Assembly (NCBI GenBank): GCA_002361095.1
Contig: DERU01000137.1
Span: 1 to 6,544, forward strand
Direction of reading: 5' to 3'
Length of the DNA: 6,544 nucleotides
DNA from: Lachnospiraceae bacterium UBA3332
GTDB taxonomy: Bacteria; Bacillota; Clostridia; Lachnospirales; Lachnospiraceae
In this document: in pieces, positions 1 to 5,770 of the stretch
How the letters are laid out: each line of letters starts with the position of its first letter
Position numbering within the stretch: position 1 is the first letter of the stretch
The notes under the pieces: model-generated
What the model was told of the DNA's origin: nothing
What the model saw: only the letters and a program-made list of their open reading frames with translations
Databases searched by the model: none
Made by a program: the position numbers and the translations under genes

Positions 1-1290
1 GAGGATGTACTTGGTTTTTTGGAGGAGGCGGTGCAGAAGCTTTCCAGGGAGATTGCCGATAAAATTCTGGAAGTGAACGGCGGTCCGCCTTCGGCGGTTT
101 TTCTGGCGGGAGGAGGAAGCCGGATGGTAGGTCTTTCCGAGAAAATTACCGAGTTTTTGGGGCTTCCGCCCAAGCGGGCTTCCGTTGCGGGACGTTATTA
201 TTCCATTAATGCGGTTTCGGGGGAATTTGATTTGGATAATCCGGAATTTGCCACTCCTTTGGGAATTGTGGTTTCCGCCGGACTGAATTTGGTGAGCGAC
301 AGTTTTTCGGTGCGTTTAAACGGAAGCCGGGCGAAGCTTTTCAGCAATGGAATGCTGCATTTGTCGGATATTCTGATGATGAACGGGTATCGTTACCGGG
401 ATATGATCGGCCGGAACGGGGCGAATGTCATTGTCACGGTCAACGGGGAGCGGATGGCTTTTTACGGGGAACCGGCCCAGGCGGCCGTAATGCGGATCAA
501 CGGAGCGGATGCCGCACTGTCGGATCTGGTACATGCGGGGGATGAGATCACTTTTTCACCGGCCTTGAGCGGGAGGCCTGCGCGGGTGCGGCTTTTTGAA
601 CTGCCTGTGGAGGGTGATGTCTGTGCCTGGCATGTGAATGGAATTGCGGTTCCCCGTGATTACGAACTGAAATATGGGGATGCGGTGGAACTGGAATTCG
701 GGAACGGTTTTGATGATGCGGCGCATGGGGAGAATGCCGGTATCCTGCCTGGGGAAACGGCCGATGCACCGCCGGACGTATCTGGGGCGGTAGGGCCGGG
801 GAATGGTTCGGAAGCGCAAACGGCGGAAACACCGGGGGAGGATCCGGAAGCGGAAAATGCGGAAGTGCCGGGAGGCAGTCCGGGGGCGGAAACGGCGGAG
901 GGGCCGGGAAACAGCCTGGGAACGGAAACCCCTGCGGCCGGTCTGCAGACTCCGATACAGGAAACGCTTCCGGCAGAGCCGGAGCAACGCCGGGAGCGTG
1001 TACCGGACGGAAAAACGGAAAAGCCGCAGGGCGTACCGGAAAAGATCCCGGGACAGGCAAAGACGGCGGTTCCCGTGGGGGGGCTGTTTGTGGAACTCAA
1101 CGGCCAGCCAATGTTTTTGCCGCGCAAGGAGGACGGTCAGCCTTATTATCTGATGGATTTGCTGCAATATTCCGGGTTGGATTTTGATCATGTAAAAGCG
1201 CCGGTGGTTTTAAAGGTAAACGGGCAGACCGCCGCTTTTCAGCAGGAGATCCGCGCTTATGATGCGGTGACGATTTATGAGGATGTGTAA
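1..1290 (+). CDS. FtsA/PilM-type actin-like ATPase with long repeat-containing C-terminal extension (5' end missing)
   Basis: The frame is open from base 1, so the true start lies upstream; the TTG at 19 is only the first internal start-like codon. The first ~100 residues match the end of an FtsA/PilM actin-like ATPase. They include the glycine-rich nucleotide-binding segment FLAGGGSRMVGL (nt 100-135), a 'lglp' strand, and the PEFATPLGIVVSAG helix (nt 241-282). FtsA-type proteins bind ATP and sit at the inner membrane face in division or pilus-type machines. Past the actin fold come about 320 further residues, much longer than FtsA's short C-terminal tail. They hold beta-rich segments with a recurrent 'V-x-L/V-N-G' signature (nt 304-468, 619-699, 1084-1287), a 4 x 12-residue tandem repeat (793-936) and a Pro/Glu/Arg linker (937-1080). 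The C-terminus has no membrane segment or amphipathic FtsA-like tail. The gene ends 98 bases before flgB. Its exact role, and whether it serves the flagellum, is unknown. Confidence 0.72.
   Translation, partial: EDVLGFLEEAVQKLSREIADKILEVNGGPPSAVFLAGGGSRMVGLSEKITEFLGLPPKRASVAGRYYSINAVSGEFDLDNPEFATPLGIVVSAGLNLVSDSFSVRLNGSRAKLFSNGMLHLSDILMMNGYRYRDMIGRNGANVIVTVNGERMAFYGEPAQAAVMRINGADAALSDLVHAGDEITFSPALSGRPARVRLFELPVEGDVCAWHVNGIAVPRDYELKYGDAVELEFGNGFDDAAHGENAGILPGETADAPPDVSGAVGPGNGSEAQTAETPGEDPEAENAEVPGGSPGAETAEGPGNSLGTETPAAGLQTPIQETLPAEPEQRRERVPDGKTEKPQGVPEKIPGQAKTAVPVGGLFVELNGQPMFLPRKEDGQPYYLMDLLQYSGLDFDHVKAPVVLKVNGQTAAFQQEIRAYDAVTIYEDV
793..936 (+). repeat. Four tandem 36-bp coding repeats (12-residue units)
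   Basis: Within the FtsA-like gene, four in-frame 12-residue units follow one another without gaps: GPGNGSEAQTAE (793-828), TPGEDPEAENAE (829-864), VPGGSPGAETAE (865-900) and GPGNSLGTETPA (901-936). The shared pattern is x-P-G-x-x-x-x-x-x-x-A-E, acidic and Pro/Gly/Ala-rich, so probably a disordered linker. Nucleotide units are degenerate but share ccggg and gcggaa blocks. The fourth unit is the most diverged. Such repeats usually arise by slippage or unequal exchange and vary in copy number between strains. Confidence 0.8.
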
Positions 1291-1319
1291 TTGCCGGCAA
1301 ATGCGGCCGGCGGCAGCGT

Positions 1320-1350
1320 TTGGCAACATTCGTTTTGGATAAGGTATATT
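1320..1350 (+). promoter_or_regulatory. Weak candidate sigma-A promoter for flgB
   Basis: TTGGCA (1320-1325) and TATATT (1345-1350) lie upstream of flgB with a 19-base spacer, longer than the preferred 17. Transcription would begin near 1357, giving a leader of about 30 bases that carries the flgB ribosome binding site. No sigma-28 (TAAA / CCGATAT) or sigma-54 (GG / GC) elements were seen in the 98-base gap. flgB may instead be read through from the gene upstream. Confidence 0.28.
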
Positions 1351-1374
1351 CAGAAATCAGCAGCATATAAAAAG

Positions 1375-1382
1375 AAAGGAGG
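1375..1382 (+). promoter_or_regulatory. Ribosome binding site of flgB
   Basis: AAAGGAGG lies six bases before ATG 1389, a near-perfect complement to the 3' end of 16S rRNA. It fixes the flgB start and points to Bacillota-style translation initiation. Confidence 0.85.
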
Positions 1383-1388
1383 AAAAGC

Positions 1389-1772
1389 ATGGACAATATT
1401 TTTGGAAACGCCATTCCGTTTATGTCAAAGGTACTGGATTTTGTGTGGCAGCGGCAGGAGGCGATCAACAATAACCTGTCCAACGTGGAGACACCCAATT
1501 ATAAAGCACAGTATGTGACTTTTGAGGATGCCATCCGCCGCGAGATGGAGAAGGTTGGGAACCGGGAGCGCAGCGATTACGCAAAGTCAATCGGAAACCT
1601 CACAAGTCAGTATCATGAGATTCAGGGACATAGGGAGCGGCTCGACGGGAACACGGTGGATGCCACGGACGAGATGATAGAGATGACAAGAAACAGTTAT
1701 CAATACCAGTATATGTTAAGTGTAATCAACCAAGACATTACCCGCTTCCGCACGGTACTTAGAGGAAATTAA
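1389..1772 (+). CDS. flgB: Flagellar basal body rod protein FlgB
   Basis: FlgB is one of the proximal rod proteins. It is exported through the flagellar type III apparatus and assembles on FliE at the MS ring. The 127-residue product has the usual family length (about 130). Residues 26-40 carry the rod/hook N-terminal signature, here INNNLSNVETPNYKA (family form 'xxNNIANxxTPxYKA'). Residues 87-98 (GNTVDATDEMIEM region) match the conserved 'GN-x-VD-x-x-x-EM' segment. The end (NSYQYQYMLSVINQDITRFRTVLRGN region) is the C-terminal helix that packs against the N-terminal helix. No signal peptide is present, as expected for a type III export substrate. The start at 1389 is set by an ideal ribosome binding site. 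In most Bacillota flgB is followed at once by flgC and fliE; here flgC is absent and a 229-base non-coding gap follows. Confidence 0.95.
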   Translation: MDNIFGNAIPFMSKVLDFVWQRQEAINNNLSNVETPNYKAQYVTFEDAIRREMEKVGNRERSDYAKSIGNLTSQYHEIQGHRERLDGNTVDATDEMIEMTRNSYQYQYMLSVINQDITRFRTVLRGN

Positions 1773-1824
1773 CCAAAGACAAAGCTGTCATTTCTACCGG
1801 ATATGATGGCTTTGTGCATTTTGG
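1773..1824 (+). terminator. Long hairpin after flgB, possible weak terminator or 3' stabiliser
   Basis: ACAAAGCTGTCAT (1779-1791) pairs with ATGATGGCTTTGT (1803-1815): 13 base pairs including two G-U wobbles, with an 11-base loop. Beyond a small internal loop, CCAAA (1773-1777) can also pair with TTTGG (1820-1824). The structure begins immediately after the flgB stop codon. The following run is only four T's (1819-1822), so termination efficiency is doubtful. It could equally protect the flgB mRNA end. Confidence 0.5.
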
Positions 1825-1863
1825 GAAAAATGTAATTGCTATTTCGCTTTATTGTTAAGAAAG

Positions 1864-1883
1864 TGTCAAATTCTGACAAATTC
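1864..1883 (+). repeat. Tandem 10-bp direct repeat upstream of the fliE promoter, possible regulator site
   Basis: TGTCAAATTC (1864-1873) is followed directly by TGACAAATTC (1874-1883); the two units differ at one base. The same bases also form an inverted repeat, TGTCA-N5-TGACA (1864-1878). The repeat unit equals about one helical turn and the block ends 11 bases before the -35 element, a usual position for an activator. The regulator is not identifiable from the sequence. Confidence 0.45.
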
Positions 1884-1894
1884 CGAGTAAATGG

Positions 1895-1923
1895 TTGCAT
1901 TTTCGGACATGACGATTTATACT
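1895..1923 (+). promoter_or_regulatory. Sigma-A-type promoter for the fliE-fliI operon
   Basis: TTGCAT (1895-1900) and TATACT (1918-1923) are separated by exactly 17 bases, close to the TTGACA/TATAAT consensus. AT-rich sequence lies upstream. A second perfect -10 hexamer, TATAAT, occurs at 1932-1937 but has no good -35 at the right distance. Initiation would fall near 1930, leaving a leader of about 70 bases before fliE. The promoter sits in the space where flgC would be expected and implies that fliE and the genes after it can be expressed independently of flgB. Confidence 0.6.
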
Positions 1924-2001
1924 AATTCATATATAATGGCAGGGGTGCGTTGTGGTATCTCCAGGCAGAGTTGAGAATAATTCGGAAGGCAGGTTTTTAA
2001 C

Positions 2002-2316
2002 ATGGATGAGTTATTTATGACACCCATTACACAACTAAAATATCAGCGCGGGGTCGGACTTACGGAAGCGACGCAGACGGAGCAGGAGAATCCGGTTTCT
2101 TCCTTTGGGGACGTGTTTCGCTCCATGGTGAATGAGGCGGCCGAAGCGGAGCGAAATTTTGACAAGCAAAAATATTTATTGGCTACAGGGCAGATCGAGA
2201 ATGCGCAGACTGTCATGATTGCCGGTTCCTATGCGCAGCTGACGATTGACATGGTGATGAACCTGCGTAATAAAGCGTTGGAAGCTTATCAGGAATTGAT
2301 GCGGTTGAACGTTTAA
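2002..2316 (+). CDS. fliE: Flagellar hook-basal body protein FliE (MS ring-rod junction)
   Basis: FliE links the FliF ring to the first rod subunits and is among the first substrates of flagellar export. The 104-residue product has the normal length for the family. The variable first ~30 residues are followed by a conserved helical region: FGDVFRSMVNEAAEAE (35-50), the 'TG-x-I/D' turn with VMIAGSYAQL (62-80), and the C-terminal LRNKALEAYQELMRLNV (88-104), which matches the family's 'vRNKlxxAYqEimRMqV' ending. The usual His in the 'dxHxVMIA' stretch is replaced (ENAQTVMIA), a minor variation. ATG 2002 is preceded by AAGGCAGG (1986-1993), eight bases away; a second Met at residue 6 is less well placed. 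fliF follows after 33 bases. It is the first gene after the candidate promoter at 1895-1923. Confidence 0.93.
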   Translation: MDELFMTPITQLKYQRGVGLTEATQTEQENPVSSFGDVFRSMVNEAAEAERNFDKQKYLLATGQIENAQTVMIAGSYAQLTIDMVMNLRNKALEAYQELMRLNV

Positions 2317-2349
2317 TAGCGGAGTGATTGGAACCTGAAGGGAAGCGGC

Positions 2350-3972
2350 ATGAACGTAGAAGATGTTAAGAAGAAAGCGCAGGAGGTAAACGGGAAAGTA
2401 GAAGCCAAGGTCGGGAAAAAGGGCAAGAAGATTATTCTTGTCCTGATTGCGGCGATTCTTGTTTTTTCGGTTATACTGGCGCTGATATTGAATCATAAGG
2501 AATACTCGGTTCTATACTCTGGCGTGACTGCCGAGGAAGCTGCGGAGATCGTCACTCAGCTTCAGGAACAGGGCGTAGATTACCAGTACAAGGATAACGG
2601 GGACGTATTGGTGGACAAAAAGCAGGAGGATGAGATACGGGCGAGACTTGCCATGAACGGATATCCGAAGAATGCTTTTGCCTATAGTACTTTTATCAAT
2701 AATGCAAAGGGCATGACGACGGACTCCGATAAGCAGACCTTCAAGGTGTATGAATTGCAGGATCGCATCGGGGGAACCATCAGTCTGTTTGAGGGGGTCA
2801 AGGATGCCAAGGTTAATATAGCGCTTGGCGAGACCCGTAAATATGTGCTGCAGGATTCGTCCATGCTCAATGATCCCAGTGCTTCCGTCACGGTGGTCAT
2901 GGAGGAAGGAAAATCCCTGAGCGCAGAGCAGGTCGCGGCGGCCCAGCGCCTGGTAGCCACCAGCATTGCCGGGATGGAGATGGAGAATGTTGCCGTGATC
3001 GACAGCAATTCCGGACTTGATCTTTCCGCTTTGTATATGGAAGCGGAGCAGAGCAGCGCGGACAGCAGCGAGATCGCGCGGATGGTGGAAAACGAGGTCG
3101 CGTTTAAGGTCATTAACATACTGGAGCCGATTTATGGTACCGGTAATGTCCGCGTTTCGGTCAAATGTAAGATTAATATGGAAGAACTGGTCCGTGAGAC
3201 CCTTACATATTATACGCCGGAAAAGATCGACGAGAATGACAAGACCGGTATTATCCAAAAGGAAGAAGTCAGCGAAGAAATGAGCGAGGGCGTTACAGGG
3301 GACGGCGGTGTGGTCGGAACGGAGACGAACTCGGACATTACCCAGTATGCGGGAAGCGGTTATAACGGAAACACTTCTTTTTCCAGCATGAGTGCGAACC
3401 GGGAGTTTGCCATCAATCATGTCAAGGAACAGGGACAGGTACCCGCCGGTGCGGTGGAAGACCTGACGGTATCCGTGATTGTGAACGGAAAGGATTTCGG
3501 CGACCTTACGGCGGAAGAGGTGCGGAGCCTGACGGCAAATGCGGCCGGCATATACGCGAATGAAGCGGAAAACAAGATAACGGTGGCAAGCGCTTCCTTC
3601 TACAATTCCGTGCCGGAGCCCGTTGTGGATACAAACTTGGAGTTTGTGAGGGTGTTGCTTTCCAATCCGCTGTATTGGATCGTGGCAGCTGCGATCTTCC
3701 TGCTTCTTCTGCTACTGCTGATTTTGATTATTGTCCTGAGACGCAAGCGTAAGAAGAAAAAGAAGCTGCAGGAGGAAGCGGAAGCCGCTGCGGCTGCCCA
3801 AGTGCCTGTCATTACGGTAGAGGCGGAGAAAAATCCGGAGATTATGAAACTCCAGAATGAGAAAACACAGGATCTCCGGGATAAGGTCCGTGACTTCACC
3901 GAACAGAATCCGGAGATATCGGCACAGCTTTTGAAGGATTGGCTGAATGGAGGAGGTCGAAATGGCGAGTGA
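2350..3972 (+). CDS. fliF: Flagellar MS-ring protein FliF
   Basis: FliF assembles into the inner-membrane MS ring that houses the export gate and carries the rotor. The 540-residue length is normal. Transmembrane segment 1 is at residues 27-47 (KIILVLIAAILVFSVILALIL region). The YscJ/FliF ring-building domain follows (about 50-225) with the motifs EYSVLYSGVTAEEAAEIV, GYPKN, VKDAKVNIALGE and PSASVTVV. The second ring-building domain (about 245-420) includes NVRVSVK and the segment AINHVKEQGQVPAGAVEDLTVSV. Between lies a Gly/Ser/Thr-rich loop (about 305-350), equivalent to the beta-collar. Transmembrane segment 2 is at 441-463, mostly leucine, followed by a RRKRKKKKK stop-transfer block. Residues 510-533 (KVRDFTEQNPEISAQLLKDWLN) are the cytoplasmic tail that binds FliG. 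ATG 2350 has AGGGAAG upstream (2339-2345). The 3' end overlaps fliG. Confidence 0.96.
   Translation: MNVEDVKKKAQEVNGKVEAKVGKKGKKIILVLIAAILVFSVILALILNHKEYSVLYSGVTAEEAAEIVTQLQEQGVDYQYKDNGDVLVDKKQEDEIRARLAMNGYPKNAFAYSTFINNAKGMTTDSDKQTFKVYELQDRIGGTISLFEGVKDAKVNIALGETRKYVLQDSSMLNDPSASVTVVMEEGKSLSAEQVAAAQRLVATSIAGMEMENVAVIDSNSGLDLSALYMEAEQSSADSSEIARMVENEVAFKVINILEPIYGTGNVRVSVKCKINMEELVRETLTYYTPEKIDENDKTGIIQKEEVSEEMSEGVTGDGGVVGTETNSDITQYAGSGYNGNTSFSSMSANREFAINHVKEQGQVPAGAVEDLTVSVIVNGKDFGDLTAEEVRSLTANAAGIYANEAENKITVASASFYNSVPEPVVDTNLEFVRVLLSNPLYWIVAAAIFLLLLLLLILIIVLRRKRKKKKKLQEEAEAAAAAQVPVITVEAEKNPEIMKLQNEKTQDLRDKVRDFTEQNPEISAQLLKDWLNGGGRNGE
3949..3956 (+). promoter_or_regulatory. Ribosome binding site that decides the fliG start
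   Basis: GGAGGAGG lies inside the last codons of fliF, five bases before ATG 3962. An earlier in-frame ATG at 3947 would have to translate through this site and has no ribosome binding site at the right distance, so 3962 is preferred. Confidence 0.8.
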
Positions 3973-4981
3973 AGAGTCTAAAGAATTATTGACCCCTGAA
4001 CAGAAAGCGGCGGCGGTAGTGGTTGCGCTGGGCGCGGATAAAGCCTCCCTGATTTATAAATATCTGGGTGAAGAGGATGTGGAGAGGCTGACTGTGGAAG
4101 TGGCTAAAATGGGCCGCATGGACAGTGAGCAGATGGAATACGCCCTTGATGATTTTTACAAGACCTGTCTCACCCAGAAGGTGGTGACCGACGGCGGGCT
4201 GGAATATGCCCGCTCGGTTCTGGAAAAAGCATACGGGGAAGCGACGGCGAGCGAACTCTTGTCCAAGGTGACTAAATTCCTTAAAAACCGCTCGTTTGAG
4301 TTTATCCGTAAGGCGGACAGCAAAAGTCTGTATTCCGTCCTGCAGCATGAAAGACCGCAGACAATTGCCCTGGTGCTTTCCTACACCGATTCCGAACAGG
4401 CTGCGTCTGTAATAGCGGGGCTGCCGGACGATAAAAAGATTGCGGTGGTGGAGAGCATTGCTACCATGGAGAGCGCTTCCCCGGAGGCGATCAAACTGGT
4501 GGAGAGCGGATTGCGCAAGAAATTCGACAACATCCTGACTACCGATTTTACGACCATCGGCGGTATCGACTATATTGCGGACGTCATGAACCACATGGAC
4601 AGAAGCAACGAGAAGTTCATCTTCGACGAGATGGGCAAGGACGATCCGGAACTTACCGAAGAGATCAGAAAGAAGATGTTCGTGTTCGAGGATATCCTTA
4701 CGATGGACAACAGGTCTATCCAGCGTTTCATCAGGGATTGCGATATGAAGGATGTCGTATACTCACTGAAGGGCGCAGGCGAGGAGATCCTGGCCGCATT
4801 CTATTCCAATATGTCCAGCCGTATGGCGGAGCAGGTCAGGTCAGACCTGGAGGTTACAGTCAATGTAAAGCTGCGTGATGTAGAAGAGGCGCAGTCACGT
4901 ATTGTCGGCGTTATCAGGAAGCTTGAGGAAGAAGGAGAACTGGTAATTAACAAGGGCGGAAAGGACGAGATCATTGTATAG
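3962..4981 (+). CDS. fliG: Flagellar motor switch protein FliG
   Basis: FliG forms the rotor layer beneath the MS ring. It binds the FliF tail through its N-terminal domain, binds FliM, and meets the stator with its C-terminal domain to generate torque and switch rotation. With ATG 3962 it has 339 residues, as usual for the family (about 330-345). The N-terminal domain (about 6-100) begins LTPEQKAAAVVVALG. The FliM-binding motif, usually EHPQTIA, is at 129-136 as HERPQTIA. The C-terminal domain has MFVFEDI (239-245), the torque-helix region DNRSIQRFIRDCDMKDVVYSLKGA (about 249-272) and RDVEEAQSRIVGVIRKLEEEGE (about 305-326). The common 'GPVRL' segment before that last helix is replaced by VNVKL, with no obvious loss of fold. 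The gene overlaps the fliF 3' end by 11 bases, consistent with translational coupling, and overlaps the fliH start by 8. Confidence 0.96.
   Translation: MASEESKELLTPEQKAAAVVVALGADKASLIYKYLGEEDVERLTVEVAKMGRMDSEQMEYALDDFYKTCLTQKVVTDGGLEYARSVLEKAYGEATASELLSKVTKFLKNRSFEFIRKADSKSLYSVLQHERPQTIALVLSYTDSEQAASVIAGLPDDKKIAVVESIATMESASPEAIKLVESGLRKKFDNILTTDFTTIGGIDYIADVMNHMDRSNEKFIFDEMGKDDPELTEEIRKKMFVFEDILTMDNRSIQRFIRDCDMKDVVYSLKGAGEEILAAFYSNMSSRMAEQVRSDLEVTVNVKLRDVEEAQSRIVGVIRKLEEEGELVINKGGKDEIIV
4961..4976 (+). promoter_or_regulatory. Ribosome binding site and TTG start of fliH
   Basis: AAGGA (4961-4965) lies eight bases before TTG 4974, inside the end of fliG. The alternative GTG at 4986 is 20 bases from this site, too far for normal initiation. 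No ATG in frame occurs before residue 42. The TTG start overlapping the fliG stop codon suggests translational coupling at a lowered rate, which would suit a regulator needed in smaller amounts. Confidence 0.6.
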
Positions 4982-5756
4982 AGTAGTGAAGACATCGCAG
5001 GCGCCGGAGGATATACAGAGCACCTTCGAGTATCCGCTGTTCGATGTAAAGAGAGAGATTGATAACATTCTGGAAGCAAAAGACGATATAGACAGCATGG
5101 AGTGTGAAGAAGCTTCGGAGGAAGAAAAGCAGAAGGCAGAGTGGCAGCGTCAGATGGATGAGATGATGCTGCAGGCAGAAAAGGTTCTGGAGAATGCGAG
5201 AGACGCCGCGGAGCGGATCAAGCATGAGGCTTACGAGGAAGGGCTTGAGGCCGGCAGGAGAGCCGGCCATGAAGAGGGCTTTCGGGAAGGCGAGACAGAG
5301 GGGCTTGAGATCTATCAGAATAAGATTGTGGAGCTTGAGGACATGCTGGCGGCCTGTATCGCGGATGTAGAGACACAGAAAGCTAAAACTCTTGAAAAAT
5401 ATATGGATGATCTGAAAGAAGTTTCCCTCGCTATAGGCGAGAAGATCGTACGCACCAGTCTCCGTTCCAACGCCAGGGTGATCGAACGTATGATTCTGGC
5501 GGCGACGGAAAAGCTGAAAAAAAGCGCATGGGCGAAGATCTATATCGGCGCTACCCAGGAGATCGGGCGGGATATCAATGCAGACGCGAGATTCCTGCAG
5601 GAGCTCAGTAATCTCTCCGATACAGTGAAGATCATTATCATGGAGGGCGAAGAGACAGGCACATGCATTGTCGAGCGTCCGGAGGAGATCATCGACGTGA
5701 GCGTGGGAACGCAGCTTGAGAATATACGTGAGATCATGAATAATGCCAGATTATAA
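4974..5756 (+). CDS. fliH: Flagellar export ATPase regulator FliH
   Basis: FliH (relative of YscL and of the V/F-type ATPase peripheral stalk) forms a dimer that holds FliI, keeps it inactive until docking, and tethers it to the C-ring and export gate. The product is 260 residues. Residues about 43-85 are charged and helical, likely coiled coil. Glycines at 90, 94, 98, 102, 106 and 110 form an uninterrupted ladder of GxxxG repeats, the hallmark of FliH stalk helices. The C-terminal FliI-binding domain (about 140-260) carries LAIGEKIVRTSL and the ending CIVERPEEIIDVSVGTQLENI (family form 'GGCxVETxxGxxDxSxxxQL'). The TTG at 4974 is the best-supported start. It overlaps fliG and is followed 14 bases after its stop by fliI, the order expected for its partner ATPase. 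Confidence 0.93.
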   Translation: MYRVVKTSQAPEDIQSTFEYPLFDVKREIDNILEAKDDIDSMECEEASEEEKQKAEWQRQMDEMMLQAEKVLENARDAAERIKHEAYEEGLEAGRRAGHEEGFREGETEGLEIYQNKIVELEDMLAACIADVETQKAKTLEKYMDDLKEVSLAIGEKIVRTSLRSNARVIERMILAATEKLKKSAWAKIYIGATQEIGRDINADARFLQELSNLSDTVKIIIMEGEETGTCIVERPEEIIDVSVGTQLENIREIMNNARL

Positions 5757-5761
5757 AGGAG
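5755..5761 (+). promoter_or_regulatory. Ribosome binding site of fliI
   Basis: AAAGGAG overlaps the fliH stop codon (TAA, 5754-5756) and sits nine bases before ATG 5771. It fixes the start of the fliI reading frame, which continues open to the end of the window. Confidence 0.8.
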
Positions 5762-5770
5762 CCAGATAAT

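Noticed and set aside
548..1191. Several long minus-strand open frames opposite the FtsA-like gene, rich in Pro, Arg and Ser
   Set aside because: They overlap a well-supported plus-strand gene, mirror its GC-rich repeat region, have no recognisable domain, and no ribosome binding site was apparent.
1292..1315. GC-rich hairpin after the FtsA-like gene as an intrinsic terminator
   Set aside because: The stem is only six pairs (GCCGGC) and no T-run follows, so it does not meet terminator criteria.
1291..1518. Plus-strand frame of 75 codons starting TTG at 1291
   Set aside because: It runs into flgB in another frame, has no ribosome binding site, and its product resembles nothing; flgB at 1389 explains the region.
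1831..1883. Minus-strand promoter from TTGACA (complement of the tandem repeat region)
   Set aside because: No -10 hexamer lies at 16-18 bases, and there is no minus-strand gene for it to serve.
1936..1974. Short frame ATG GCA GGG ... TGA (12 codons) in the fliE leader, as a possible regulatory leader peptide
   Set aside because: No ribosome binding site precedes it, the ATG overlaps a candidate -10 element, and no attenuator-like stem follows.
1924..2001. Possible cyclic-di-GMP or other riboswitch in the fliE leader
   Set aside because: The leader is only about 70 bases, and I saw none of the conserved core sequences of the known c-di-GMP riboswitches or a convincing multi-stem fold.
2512..3420. 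302-codon minus-strand open frame opposite fliF
   Set aside because: fliF is certain from its motifs; the antisense translation shows no family resemblance and follows from codon bias on the coding strand.
3947..3961. Upstream fliG start at ATG 3947 (five extra residues MEEVE)
   Set aside because: Those codons are the ribosome binding site itself (GGAGGAGG) for ATG 3962, so the extra residues are unlikely to be translated.
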